Notes: generated by a model not told the origin, from the sequence alone. DNA of 35,006 bases from an uncultured Clostridia bacterium (GCA_944375795.1 CALWAU010000008.1:1-35006); one strand, 5' to 3'; numbered from the stretch's first letter, positions 25,223-32,601 are shown. Numbers and translations are program-made.

Positions 25223-26710
25223 TCAGAGCGGCGGTTTTCTGCTCAAAGCCTCCCTGATTACAGCATTGTCGTTATAGGCGTATTTTATACCCATGATTTC
25301 CTGATAATCCTCTCCCCCCTTGCCCGCGACGAGCAGGATATCCCCCTTTTTCAAGAGCCCTACGGCATAGCGGATGGCGCGCTCCCGCTCGGGAATGACG
25401 ACGTAGCGTTCGGAGACCCGCCGATATCCCTCTTCGATTTCCGCAATGATGTCCGTCGGCTCCTCGAAGCGCGGATTGTCCGACGTGAGCACGGAAAAAT
25501 CCGCCTTCTTCGCCACCGTCTCCCCCATCGGCGCGCGCTTGGAGCGATCGCGGTTCCCGCCGCAGCCGAACAGGCAGATGAGCCGCCCGAGGCAATGCTC
25601 ACGCAGGGCCGAAAGCGATTTTTCCAATCCGTCCGGCGTGTGCGCGAAATCGACGAAAATATCCGCGCCCCGATATCTTCCCGCCGGTTCCAGGCGGCCG
25701 CGCACGGGCTTCATCTCGTTGAGCCCCCCCGCGATCGCCTCCGTGCGCACCCCGAGCGCGTAGGCCGTACCCGCCGCCGCCATCGCGTTGTACACGTTGT
25801 GCCTGCCCGTCATGGGCAGGGAAATGCGACAGAGACTGTCGGACAGATTGAGCATAAACTCCGAACCGTGCAGCTCCTCCGCCGTGATGACGGCAAAGAC
25901 CTCGGACGGCTCCTCCAGCCCGTAAAAAATCGTCTGCACCCCCTTTTTTCCCGAAGCGGCGCGTTCCCGCCCGATCTCCCGGCCGAAGGGATCGTCCCCG
26001 TTCAGCATCGCGATCGGGCATCTCTCGGGAGAAAACAGGCGCTTTTTCGCCTCTCCGTATTTCTCCATGGAGCCGAAAAAATCGAGGTGATCCTGCGTGA
26101 GGTTGGTAAAGATGCAGGCCGCATACCGGATCCCCTCGTCCTTGCGGTAAAAGAGGGCGTGCGCGGAAACTTCCTCCACGACGTATTCCACGCCGCTTTT
26201 TACCATATCCGCAAAAATTTTGTGCAGGAAGAGCGGGTCGGGCGTCGTCAGCTCGGGCGCGATCTGTTTTTTTCCGTAGCAGATGCCGAGCGTCCCCACC
26301 ACAGCCACCGATTTCCCCGCCCGCCGCAGGACGGAAGCGAGCATATAAGAAGTGGTCGTCTTGCCGTTGGTGCCCGTGACGCCGACGATTTTCAGCCGGT
26401 CGGCCGGCCGGCCGTAAAAGGCGGCGGCCATCAGCCCCATCGCGCGGCGGGAATCGGGGACGACGATACGGGGGATTTTCAGGGCCAGCTCCCGTTCGCA
26501 GACGACCGCCGCGGCGCCCGCTTCCTCCGCGTCCGCGGCATAGACGTGCGAATCCGTCTTTCCGCCCGTGAGGCAGAAAAAGAGATCGCCGGGCGAACAG
26601 AACCTGCTGTCCGCCGTCAATCCCCTTATCTGCGTATTTTCCGCCGCGCGCGGGTCGTCCGACGCGATGCGCGCGCCCCCGACGCAGGCGGCAAGCTCCG
26701 ACAAAAGCAT
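25223..26710 (-). CDS. murE: UDP-MurNAc-tripeptide synthetase (meso-DAP type)
   Basis: Adds the third stem-peptide residue to UDP-MurNAc-L-Ala-D-Glu. 495 residues. Seen: the ATP loop GTNGKTTT (113-120), the TNLTQDHLDFFG segment, GCGGNRDRSKR, and the specificity motif DNPR (411-414). DNPR in this place is the mark of meso-diaminopimelate-adding enzymes (lysine-adding ones carry a different motif), so the organism probably has meso-DAP peptidoglycan. AAGGGG precedes the ATG. murF, which usually follows, is missing; mraY comes directly after. Confidence 0.97.
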   Translation of the reverse strand: MLLSELAACVGGARIASDDPRAAENTQIRGLTADSRFCSPGDLFFCLTGGKTDSHVYAADAEEAGAAAVVCERELALKIPRIVVPDSRRAMGLMAAAFYGRPADRLKIVGVTGTNGKTTTSYMLASVLRRAGKSVAVVGTLGICYGKKQIAPELTTPDPLFLHKIFADMVKSGVEYVVEEVSAHALFYRKDEGIRYAACIFTNLTQDHLDFFGSMEKYGEAKKRLFSPERCPIAMLNGDDPFGREIGRERAASGKKGVQTIFYGLEEPSEVFAVITAEELHGSEFMLNLSDSLCRISLPMTGRHNVYNAMAAAGTAYALGVRTEAIAGGLNEMKPVRGRLEPAGRYRGADIFVDFAHTPDGLEKSLSALREHCLGRLICLFGCGGNRDRSKRAPMGETVAKKADFSVLTSDNPRFEEPTDIIAEIEEGYRRVSERYVVIPERERAIRYAVGLLKKGDILLVAGKGGEDYQEIMGIKYAYNDNAVIREALSRKPPL

Positions 26711-26760
26711 AGGCTACCCCTTCCAACCGACAGGCGGCTGTGATTTCCTTCCTTTTATAT

Positions 26761-28455
26761 TTATTCGCCTTCAAGGGGTTGTATGTTTTTCAGAGCGATT
26801 ATTCCCTCGAAAATTTCTTTGGCACAGGGCGCGGCGACGACGCTGCCGTAATACGCCCCCTGCGGTTCGTCCACGATGACGAGCGCGAGGTATTCGGGAT
26901 CGTCCGCGGGAAAGAATCCCACGAAGGAGGAAACGTACTTCCCGGCGGCGATGTGTCCGTTTTCGTATTTCTGCGCCGTGCCCGTCTTGCCGCCCACCCG
27001 ATAGCCCTCTATGTACGCCCTCTTGCCGCTGCCGTCGCGGACGACTCCTTCGAGCATCCCCGCCAGAATCGAGGACGCCTCCTCGCTGATCGTGCGGTTT
27101 TTCAGCGCGGGCTTCACCTCTTCGAGCACGTAGCCGTCCGACGCGTAAATGCTCTTGACGAGGTGGGGCGTATAGTAATATCCTCCGTTGACGGCCGCGG
27201 CAGCCGCACAGGCGAGCTGCAGCCCGGATACGGCGATCGTCTGTCCGAATCCGATGCGCGCGAGATCGCAGTCCCGCACGGCGCTTTCGGGAAGCAGCAT
27301 GCCGAGCGCCTCCCCGCCGTAATCCACCCCCGTCGCCTTGCCGAAACCGAACGCGGACAGATAATCGTAAAAAGTCTCCGTCCCGAGCGAGAGGGCAATG
27401 TCCGTAAAGCAGGGATTGCAGCTGTAGTTGAGCGCGTCCGCAAGCGTCTGATTGCAATGTTTTCCGTTGGCGTGCGTGCTCCAGCACTTCACCGTCGTGC
27501 CGTCCACCGACCGGGTGCGGCTGCTGGGAAACACGTAATTGGCGGAAAACGCGTTTTTGTTGCCGCGGAGCCATTCCTCTATATCCGCCGCCGACGTGAC
27601 GATCTTGAAGGTGGAGCCCGGTTCGTAAATGTCGCACACGATGCGGTTGCGGGAGAGAGAATCGAGCAATTCGGTGTCGTTTCTCGGCACGTCGTTCAGA
27701 TCGTAGGCGGGATAGCCGGCCAGCGCGAGGATCTCGAAGGTGTCGGGATCGAGCACGATGCACTCCGCAGAAGCGGGCGAATAGGTCTCCACGACCCTTT
27801 TCAGCGCGCTTTCGGCGATCGCCTGTATGCCGTAATCGACGGTGAGCTGAAGATTCATTCCGTCCTCCGCGGGAAGATAGGCGGCGACCGCGCCTTCGAG
27901 GTCGATGCCCACGAGATCGGTTTCGTACAGCAGTTCCCCGTTTTCCCCCGCGAGATATTTATCGTAATATTTTTCCAGCCCCGTCGTCCCCGAATTGTCC
28001 GTGGAGGTAAAGCCGAGCACCTGACAGAGGGAATCCCCTTTCGGATAAACGCGGGTGTTGTCCCGGGAATAATAGACGCCGTCCGGACTTGCCGCCTCGA
28101 GCTTTTCGATGGCGCTCTTGTCCGCGTGCCTGGCCACCGTGATCTCCGACGCCCGGACCGACTGCAATTTTTCGAGGAGGGCGTCCCCGTCCACCCCGAG
28201 CGCGTCCGCGAGCAGCCTCGACGTGCCCGCCTTGTCCGAAACGGCGTTGGAGCGGGCAAAGACCGTATACGACGTGCTGTTTTCCGCAAGCACGACGCCG
28301 TTGCGGTCGGTTATCAGTCCGCGCTCCGCGACGACGGGAATCTCCCGCATCCACTGGTCGAGCGCCCGATACCCCAGCTCGCCGCTCCACGCGACCTGCA
28401 CGTAAAAGAAACGGGCCGTCAGAATGCAAAAAAGAAAGGCTATCGCCGCAAACAC
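26761..28455 (-). CDS. ftsI: Septal transpeptidase FtsI/PBP2B (class B PBP)
   Basis: Penicillin-binding transpeptidase that cross-links septal peptidoglycan with FtsW. From the GTG at 28455 the protein has 564 residues: one membrane helix at the very start, an N-terminal dimerisation domain (RGLITDRNGVVLAEN, about 45-59), and the transpeptidase domain with Ser 281 in STFK, the SCN motif (345-347) and KTG (490-492). There are no PASTA domains. The start is uncertain: the frame stays open upstream without ATG, GTG or TTG, and a good AAGGAG sits 9 nt before an in-frame ATC at 28512. That start would add a basic cytoplasmic tail (KKQKTDYSVSVLRKRL) as normal PBP2B proteins have. The GTG has its own GAGG at 9 nt. 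Confidence 0.95.
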   Translation of the reverse strand: MFAAIAFLFCILTARFFYVQVAWSGELGYRALDQWMREIPVVAERGLITDRNGVVLAENSTSYTVFARSNAVSDKAGTSRLLADALGVDGDALLEKLQSVRASEITVARHADKSAIEKLEAASPDGVYYSRDNTRVYPKGDSLCQVLGFTSTDNSGTTGLEKYYDKYLAGENGELLYETDLVGIDLEGAVAAYLPAEDGMNLQLTVDYGIQAIAESALKRVVETYSPASAECIVLDPDTFEILALAGYPAYDLNDVPRNDTELLDSLSRNRIVCDIYEPGSTFKIVTSAADIEEWLRGNKNAFSANYVFPSSRTRSVDGTTVKCWSTHANGKHCNQTLADALNYSCNPCFTDIALSLGTETFYDYLSAFGFGKATGVDYGGEALGMLLPESAVRDCDLARIGFGQTIAVSGLQLACAAAAAVNGGYYYTPHLVKSIYASDGYVLEEVKPALKNRTISEEASSILAGMLEGVVRDGSGKRAYIEGYRVGGKTGTAQKYENGHIAAGKYVSSFVGFFPADDPEYLALVIVDEPQGAYYGSVVAAPCAKEIFEGIIALKNIQPLEGE

Positions 28456-28555
28456 GGCAGATAACCTCTTTCGTAAAACAGATACGGAATAATCGGTTTT
28501 CTGTTTTTTGATGGTCGTATTCTCCTTTTCCGAAGAAATTTTTCGCTCAAAACGG

Positions 28556-29284
28556 TCATTCGTCGGCGAGAATCATGCCGTTCTCGCGCACGAATTCGAG
28601 CACCTTGTCATAGGAGGTCGCTTCCTCGATGCGGGCTTCCAGCTCCGCGTTTTCTTCGGCGAGCTGCTGCCGCCGCTGCTCGAGGCTGCGCAGCTGCCTC
28701 GTCTTTTGCGAAATGACATAGGAATTGATGCCGATGACGCTGAGAAGCAGAATCACCGCCGCCGCAAAAGCCGCGATAATCCGTATGGCAAACGCGCTGA
28801 GTCCGTACGACTCCGCCGGCTTCGTTTCCGCGTTCACCGCCGCGACGGGCATCTCCCCGATCTGCGCCCCGCCGTACGCCGGCATGTCCGCCGTACGCAA
28901 TTCCGCCTCGGGTACCGCGACGGACGCATAAGCCGCTTCCTCGGCGCCGGCGTAACCGCTTTCGCGGATCGTCCTGTCCAGCGTCTCGGGCGTAAACAGC
29001 GGGGAATCCACCCGCGTATGTACGGAGACGTGCTCGGCGGGAGACTCGGGGGCGGGCGCAAAATAAGGCTCGCGCTCCTCCGGCCGCTCGGGCGCGAGGA
29101 CGGAAGCGCGGGGCGCATAGGACGCCCTCTCGGCGCGCGAAATGCTCTCCGAAAGCTGGTTTTCCTCGGCGCTCTGCAAAAGCTGCCTGTAGCGTTCCTT
29201 GATTTGTGCGTTATGCTGTAAAGCCTCGTCCTCCCGAACGGGTACATATGCGGTCTGAGGCTTGTTGTCGAATATCGTAGCCAT
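28556..29284 (-). CDS. ftsL: FtsL-like septal protein with long cytoplasmic region
   Basis: 242 residues. The last 80 show the FtsL/DivIC layout: a membrane helix (about 163-190), then a leucine-zipper coiled coil (LEQRRQQLAEENAELEARIEE) and a short YDKVLEFVRENGMI end, as in septum-formation initiator proteins. Position between rsmH and ftsI is the standard ftsL place. The first ~160 residues are unusual: hydrophilic, Ala/Glu/Pro-rich and probably disordered, facing the cytosol, while typical FtsL proteins have only 20-50 there. AAGGAG lies 7 nt before the ATG. FtsL is called mainly by synteny and topology; FtsB/DivIC is the alternative. Confidence 0.75.
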   Translation of the reverse strand: MATIFDNKPQTAYVPVREDEALQHNAQIKERYRQLLQSAEENQLSESISRAERASYAPRASVLAPERPEEREPYFAPAPESPAEHVSVHTRVDSPLFTPETLDRTIRESGYAGAEEAAYASVAVPEAELRTADMPAYGGAQIGEMPVAAVNAETKPAESYGLSAFAIRIIAAFAAAVILLLSVIGINSYVISQKTRQLRSLEQRRQQLAEENAELEARIEEATSYDKVLEFVRENGMILADE

Positions 29285-29357
29285 TTTCTGTCTCCTTACC
29301 GTAGCTTTTGTTCCCTTATTTCAAAATCGTCCCGATTTTATGTTCCGAAAAATTTGT

Positions 29358-29373
29358 CGTTTCCCGTGAAACG
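29358..29373. promoter_or_regulatory. parS/Noc-site-like palindrome
   Basis: CGTTTCCCGTGAAACG lies between rsmH and ftsL. Its inner 14 bases match the ParB-binding parS core GTTTCACGTGAAAC at 13 of 14 positions, and 11 of 14 positions of the Noc site ATTTCCCGGGAAAT. Known consensus sites come from Bacillus subtilis; function here is inference. The right half also pairs with the following CGTTTCAC as an RNA hairpin (29366-29384), which is a competing explanation. Confidence 0.35.
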
Positions 29374-29384
29374 GAGCGTTTCAC
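29366..29384 (-). other. Hairpin over the rsmH stop codon
   Basis: A perfect 8-bp inverted repeat, GTGAAACG and CGTTTCAC with a 3-nt spacer, covers the rsmH TGA. No T-run follows directly, so it is not a standard terminator; it may stabilise or process the dcw transcript. Confidence 0.5.
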
Positions 29385-30322
29385 AGAATTTTTTCCGCGA
29401 TCCGCAGCTTGGCGCTCTTGCTCCGCAGATTTTCCCGCAGTTCCTGCTCGCCCGCCGTGATCGGCTTGTGCGTGAGCACTTCTATCTCCCGCTTCTTCCC
29501 GCATACGCAGACGGGAAGATTCTTGGGGCACACGCAGGGGCTCTCCAGATACCGGAATGCCTCCTTCACCGCCCTGTCCTCGAGGGAATGAAAGGTGAGA
29601 ATGGCGATTCTGCCTCCCTTTTTCAGCCTTCCGACCAGCGAAACCACCATTTCGTACAGGCCGTCGAGCTCCCCGTTCACCTCGATGCGCACCGCCTGGA
29701 AGCTCCGCCTTTCGCAAGGGGCCCCGAAGCGGAATTTTGCAGGGATGCTGCCGCGGATAATCTCCGCGAATTCCCCGCAGGTCTCCAGCGGCTTTTTCTC
29801 CCGCGCCCGAACGACGTTTTTTGCGATTGTCCGCGCGAAGGGCTCCTCGCCGTAGGTTTTCAGAATGCGCTCCAACCGTTCTTCGGGATAGGTGTTGAGC
29901 ACCTCCGCCGCCGTCAGCGGCGCTTCCCGGTTCATGCGCATATCCAGGGGCGCCTGCGGCTGCCGATAGGAAAATCCCCTTTCGGCGTCGTCTATCTGGT
30001 GAGAGGAAACCCCGAAATCCAGAAGGGCTCCGTCCACCTTGTCGACGCCCGCCTCGTCGAACACCCGGGCAAAATCCTTATAATTGGCTTTATAGATAGA
30101 AAATCTGCCCGCGAAGGGAGCGAGGCGTTCGCCCGCCGCCCGAATGGCTTCGTCGTCGAGATCGGTCGCAATCAGCCGGCCCGTGGGAGACGTCCGCCTG
30201 AGAATTTCATAGGAATGCCCGCCCCCTCCGATCGTGCCGTCGAAATAGACCCCGCCGACTTTGAGCGAAAGCCCTTCCATACATTCCTCCGGCATGACGG
30301 ATTTGTGCGAAAATTCCAGCAT
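29381..30322 (-). CDS. rsmH: 16S rRNA (cytosine-1402-N4) methyltransferase
   Basis: SAM-dependent enzyme that methylates C1402 of 16S rRNA at the ribosomal P site (also called MraW). 313 residues, full length. Seen: start HKSVMPEECMEGL, SAM loop GTIGGGGHS (29-37), LLDFGVSSHQIDDAERGFS, the MRMN segment, and FHSLEDR near the end. The ATG follows the mraZ stop by 3 nt, with GGGGAT as ribosome binding site inside mraZ. Confidence 0.97.
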   Translation of the reverse strand: MLEFSHKSVMPEECMEGLSLKVGGVYFDGTIGGGGHSYEILRRTSPTGRLIATDLDDEAIRAAGERLAPFAGRFSIYKANYKDFARVFDEAGVDKVDGALLDFGVSSHQIDDAERGFSYRQPQAPLDMRMNREAPLTAAEVLNTYPEERLERILKTYGEEPFARTIAKNVVRAREKKPLETCGEFAEIIRGSIPAKFRFGAPCERRSFQAVRIEVNGELDGLYEMVVSLVGRLKKGGRIAILTFHSLEDRAVKEAFRYLESPCVCPKNLPVCVCGKKREIEVLTHKPITAGEQELRENLRSKSAKLRIAEKIL

Positions 30323-30325
30323 CGG

Positions 30326-30766
30326 TTAAATCCCCAGTTTTTTGAATTCCTCGTCGTAGTCCACGCCGTCGATGTACGCGTTATACCGCTCGGCGGCCCA
30401 GATTTCCAGCCGCCTGCCGCGGCCGACGGTCACGACGTCCTTTTTGATTCCCGCCATCTCGCGGAGCTTGGAAGGAAGGACCACCCGCCCCTGCGAATCT
30501 TCTTCCGCCGAAAAGATCGAGCTGAAAAACAGCAGGGACGCCTTGGAGGATTCGCCGAGCTTCTCCTCCGACAGCTCGTCGAGCACCTCGTCGAGCACCT
30601 CGTCGGGGAAAACGTAGATACAGCCGTTGAGTCCGCGGGTGAAGCTGTACGATTTTTTGTTCTTTTCGTCGTCGCCCGTCAGGCCCTTTTTGAACTTTGC
30701 CGGGATGCGCAGCCGGTTTTTGTCGTCCAGCTGATGCTCGTAAATCCCGCGGAACAAAGTCGCCAT
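30326..30766 (-). CDS. mraZ: Transcriptional regulator MraZ
   Basis: DNA-binding regulator of the dcw cluster with two SpoVT/AbrB-type domains. 146 residues: first repeat around LDDKNRLRIPAKFKKGL, second around DSQGRVVLPSKLREMAGI, both with the D-x-x-x-R-x-x-x-P signature. The start is ATG 30766, with GGGAGG 6 nt upstream; the GTG at 30775 lies inside the ribosome binding site. It leads the cluster and probably represses it through three TGGG-type repeats over its own promoter (30804-30828). Confidence 0.96.
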   Translation of the reverse strand: MATLFRGIYEHQLDDKNRLRIPAKFKKGLTGDDEKNKKSYSFTRGLNGCIYVFPDEVLDEVLDELSEEKLGESSKASLLFFSSIFSAEEDSQGRVVLPSKLREMAGIKKDVVTVGRGRRLEIWAAERYNAYIDGVDYDEEFKKLGI

Positions 30767-30803
30767 ATCTCTCACCTCCCTTTCCCCGATTTACTTACAT
30801 GCT

Positions 30804-30836
30804 CCCATTATATAACCACAATTACCCATTTGTCAA
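30804..30836 (-). promoter_or_regulatory. mraZ promoter with MraZ-box-like repeats
   Basis: On the minus strand a perfect TTGACA (30831-30836) and a perfect TATAAT (30807-30812) are 18 bp apart. Between and over them are three helically phased repeats, TGGG (30825-30828), TGGT (30815-30818) and TGGG (30804-30807), 10 and 11 bp apart. MraZ proteins are known to bind direct TGGG-type repeats with about 10-bp spacing upstream of mraZ, so this is probably the autoregulatory operator of the dcw operon. Confidence 0.8.
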
Positions 30837-30866
30837 GTATTTTTTTGTAATTTTTCCAAAAAACTA

Positions 30867-31880
30867 TCAACTTTTTGGGATTTTTGACCCCGTTTCGCCA
30901 CCCATGCCCCGTTTTTTACCTACAAACATTTGTTCGTATGCCGATTTATTGACCGTTTTTCCGCTTCCGAGGAAAAAAATCTCGGAAAAATCCCCTTTTT
31001 TGCCCCTTTTTTGCCCGATTTCGCAAAAAATACGCGAACGAATGTTCTTTTCTTTTTCTTCTTCCCCCTTTCCCGTTTTTTCGCCGAAACGGAAACAAAG
31101 CTCTTCTCTTTCGGCGGCTTTCCGGGAAAAACCGTCGACTTCCCCCTCCGAAAGGCCCTTCCCGTCCGCCGCGGTGGTCAAAAGTGGCGGGCGCGACGGG
31201 CGGGTGGCCGCGAGTGGCCGCCCGCATGCCCTGCGGGAGGAAAGGATGCGGAACAGTTCCCGCGCGATCCCCTCGTTTCCGTCAAAGACGGGGCAGCCGT
31301 ACAACGCACCGATTTCCTCCCGTAAAAAGACGTAATGCGTACAGCCGAGGACCACGGCGTCCGGCTTCCCCGAAGGCAGAAGGGAGGGAAGCGGAATCTT
31401 TTCCCCCGTCCGCACGCTCCTTTCCACCCACCCGGCGAGTTCCGGACAGGGACAAACGGAGATACGGGCGGCAGGAAATTCCCTGCCCACGCGGCCGCAA
31501 AGGGAGAGAAAACGGCCGCTCTGCGCGGTGGCGGGCGTGACGAGCACGAAGATCCGCCCTCCCCTCCGCGCCGCGACGCGCACGGCGGGTTCGGCCCCCA
31601 CTACGGGAAAGGGATACTTTTCGCGGAGACGATCGGCGCAGACGGCGGTGACGGTGTTGCAGGCGATCACGGCCGCCCGGACGCGAAGGGCGGAAAACGC
31701 GTCGAACGCCTCCTCCGCATACGCCAGGATTTTCTCCTCCGGAAGTCCGCCGTAGGGCGCCCGGGCATTGTCCCCGTAATAACAGACGGGAAGTCCGAGC
31801 CCGTCGAGACAGGCGGAAAGGACGGTGAGCCCGCCCAGCCCGCTGTCGAAAAAGCCTATTCCGCCCTCCGGAATGTCCAT
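30867..31880 (-). CDS. murI: Glutamate racemase with extended C-terminus
   Basis: Makes D-glutamate for MurD. 337 residues against about 265 normally. Seen: GFFDSGLGGLTVL at the start (Asp 12, Ser 13), first catalytic Cys in ACNTVTAV (Cys 74), second in LGCTHYVFL (Cys 180), and the DGNEGIAREL segment after it. The fold should end near residue 265 (LLTTAADGKGLSEGEVDGFSRKAAE fits the last helix region). The remaining ~70 residues are Lys/Gly/Glu-rich and read through T-rich DNA of intergenic character. The start is ATG 31880 with GGAGG 5 nt upstream; a longer frame from 32003 is not supported. It ends 31 bp before the mraZ -35 box with no terminator between. Confidence 0.92.
   Translation of the reverse strand: MDIPEGGIGFFDSGLGGLTVLSACLDGLGLPVCYYGDNARAPYGGLPEEKILAYAEEAFDAFSALRVRAAVIACNTVTAVCADRLREKYPFPVVGAEPAVRVAARRGGRIFVLVTPATAQSGRFLSLCGRVGREFPAARISVCPCPELAGWVERSVRTGEKIPLPSLLPSGKPDAVVLGCTHYVFLREEIGALYGCPVFDGNEGIARELFRILSSRRACGRPLAATRPSRPPLLTTAADGKGLSEGEVDGFSRKAAEREELCFRFGEKTGKGEEEKEKNIRSRIFCEIGQKRGKKGDFSEIFFLGSGKTVNKSAYEQMFVGKKRGMGGETGSKIPKS
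30923..30936. promoter_or_regulatory. LexA/SOS-box-like palindrome 1
   Basis: On the minus strand the sequence is CGAACAAATGTTTG, matching 13 of 14 positions of the Gram-positive LexA consensus CGAACRNRYGTTYC. It lies 87 bp upstream of the mraZ -35 box, inside the extended 3' end of murI. Confidence 0.5.
31035..31048. promoter_or_regulatory. LexA/SOS-box-like palindrome 2
   Basis: CGAACGAATGTTCT contains a perfect GAAC-N4-GTTC and matches 13 of 14 positions of CGAACRNRYGTTYC. It lies 99 bp from palindrome 1. No canonical promoter overlaps either site. Confidence 0.5.
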
Positions 31881-31949
31881 AATCCCCTCCCCGAAAGAAA
31901 AATTTTCCGAAATTTTCCCCATTTTTCGGAAGAAACACCTCAAAAACAG

Positions 31950-31978
31950 TTTACAAGCCCGATGATTTATGCTAAAAT
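31950..31978 (+). promoter_or_regulatory. Promoter of rpsT
   Basis: TTTACA (31950-31955) and TAAAAT (31973-31978) are separated by 17 bp, giving a leader of about 48 nt before the rpsT start. The divergent murI has no clear promoter in the same gap. Confidence 0.8.
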
Positions 31979-32032
31979 AAACTACGCAATCGACGCGATT
32001 CAAGAAAAACAGGAAAGAATAAGGAGAACATC

Positions 32033-32299
32033 ATGCCTAATATTAAATCCGCGAAAAAGAGAGTTCTGGTGACCGAGAAGAAAACTCTGCAGAACAAAGC
32101 CGTGAAGTCCGCGCTCAAGACGCAGGTCAAAAAATTCCTTGCGGCCGTCGAATCGGGCAACAAGGAAGAAGCCGCCAAGCTCTATCCCGAGACCGTTTCC
32201 GTCATCGATGCCGCCGCTTCCAAAGGCGTCATCCACAAGAACAACGCCAACAACAGAAAGGCAAAGCTCGCCAAGAAGCTGGACGCGATGGGCGCCTGA
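32033..32299 (+). CDS. rpsT: 30S ribosomal protein S20
   Basis: Small-subunit protein that binds 16S rRNA helices early in 30S assembly. 88 residues, helical and very basic, with the family start [17 protein letters not shown] and the [14 protein letters not shown] end. AAGGAG lies 6 nt before the ATG. It forms a single-gene unit with its own promoter and two tandem terminators, divergent from murI. Confidence 0.98.
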   Translation: MPNIKSAKKRVLVTEKKTLQNKAVKSALKTQVKKFLAAVESGNKEEAAKLYPETVSVIDAAASKGVIHKNNANNRKAKLAKKLDAMGA

Positions 32300-32322
32300 A
32301 CGCCTTTCGATTATGTTTATGA

Positions 32323-32353
32323 AGGTCTGCCTTCGGGTAGACCTCTTTTTTTG
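32323..32353 (+). terminator. Rho-independent terminator of rpsT
   Basis: Stem AGGTCT/AGACCT (32323-32328 with 32339-32344), extended inward by CC-TTCG-GG, followed by CTTTTTTT. Confidence 0.9.
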
Positions 32354-32362
32354 TTTTCTCGT

Positions 32363-32383
32363 GCCGCCCCCGGGCGGCTTTTT
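32363..32383 (+). terminator. Second tandem terminator after rpsT
   Basis: A GC-rich inverted repeat GCCGCCC/GGGCGGC (32363-32369 with 32372-32378) is followed by five T residues. It backs up the first terminator 10 nt upstream. Confidence 0.7.
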
Positions 32384-32565
32384 CCTTTCCCCTTCCGCCC
32401 CGGACGGCGCCCGCCGGAATTTTCCGGACAAAGGACGTCGTTTTTTTCGTTCCGCGGAGCCGAACGGCGGGAAACAGAGTCCGTCAAAAGAGGGATTTTT
32501 CCGCATTTTTGCCCGATTTTTCCGCCGGCGGAAAATTTTTATGAAAATATTGCGGAAATGCCCTT
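32384..32565. other. Intergenic spacer with a palindrome
   Basis: No gene is seen between the rpsT terminators and the next promoter. The one clear structure is a near-perfect palindrome at 32516-32540 (arms ATTTTTCCGCC and GGCGGAAAATTTTT), which could act as a terminator in either direction. Confidence 0.6.
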
Positions 32566-32601
32566 CAAACGTTTGACAAACGGCGCAGTTTGCAATATAA
32601 T
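32566..32601 (+). promoter_or_regulatory. Promoter and likely operator of the XRE-cupin gene
   Basis: A perfect TTGACA (32573-32578) and perfect TATAAT (32596-32601) are 17 bp apart. A palindrome CAAACGTTTG (32566-32575) overlaps the -35 box, and a second inverted pair CAAAC (32577-32581)/GTTTG (32588-32592) fills the spacer. Such CAAAC half-sites over a strong promoter fit repression by the regulator encoded just downstream (inference). The transcript has a leader of about 130 nt. Confidence 0.75.

Noticed and set aside
32000..32506. Minus-strand frame opposite rpsT
   Set aside because: Shadow of rpsT and its terminators; no motif, and it lies across the clear rpsT unit.
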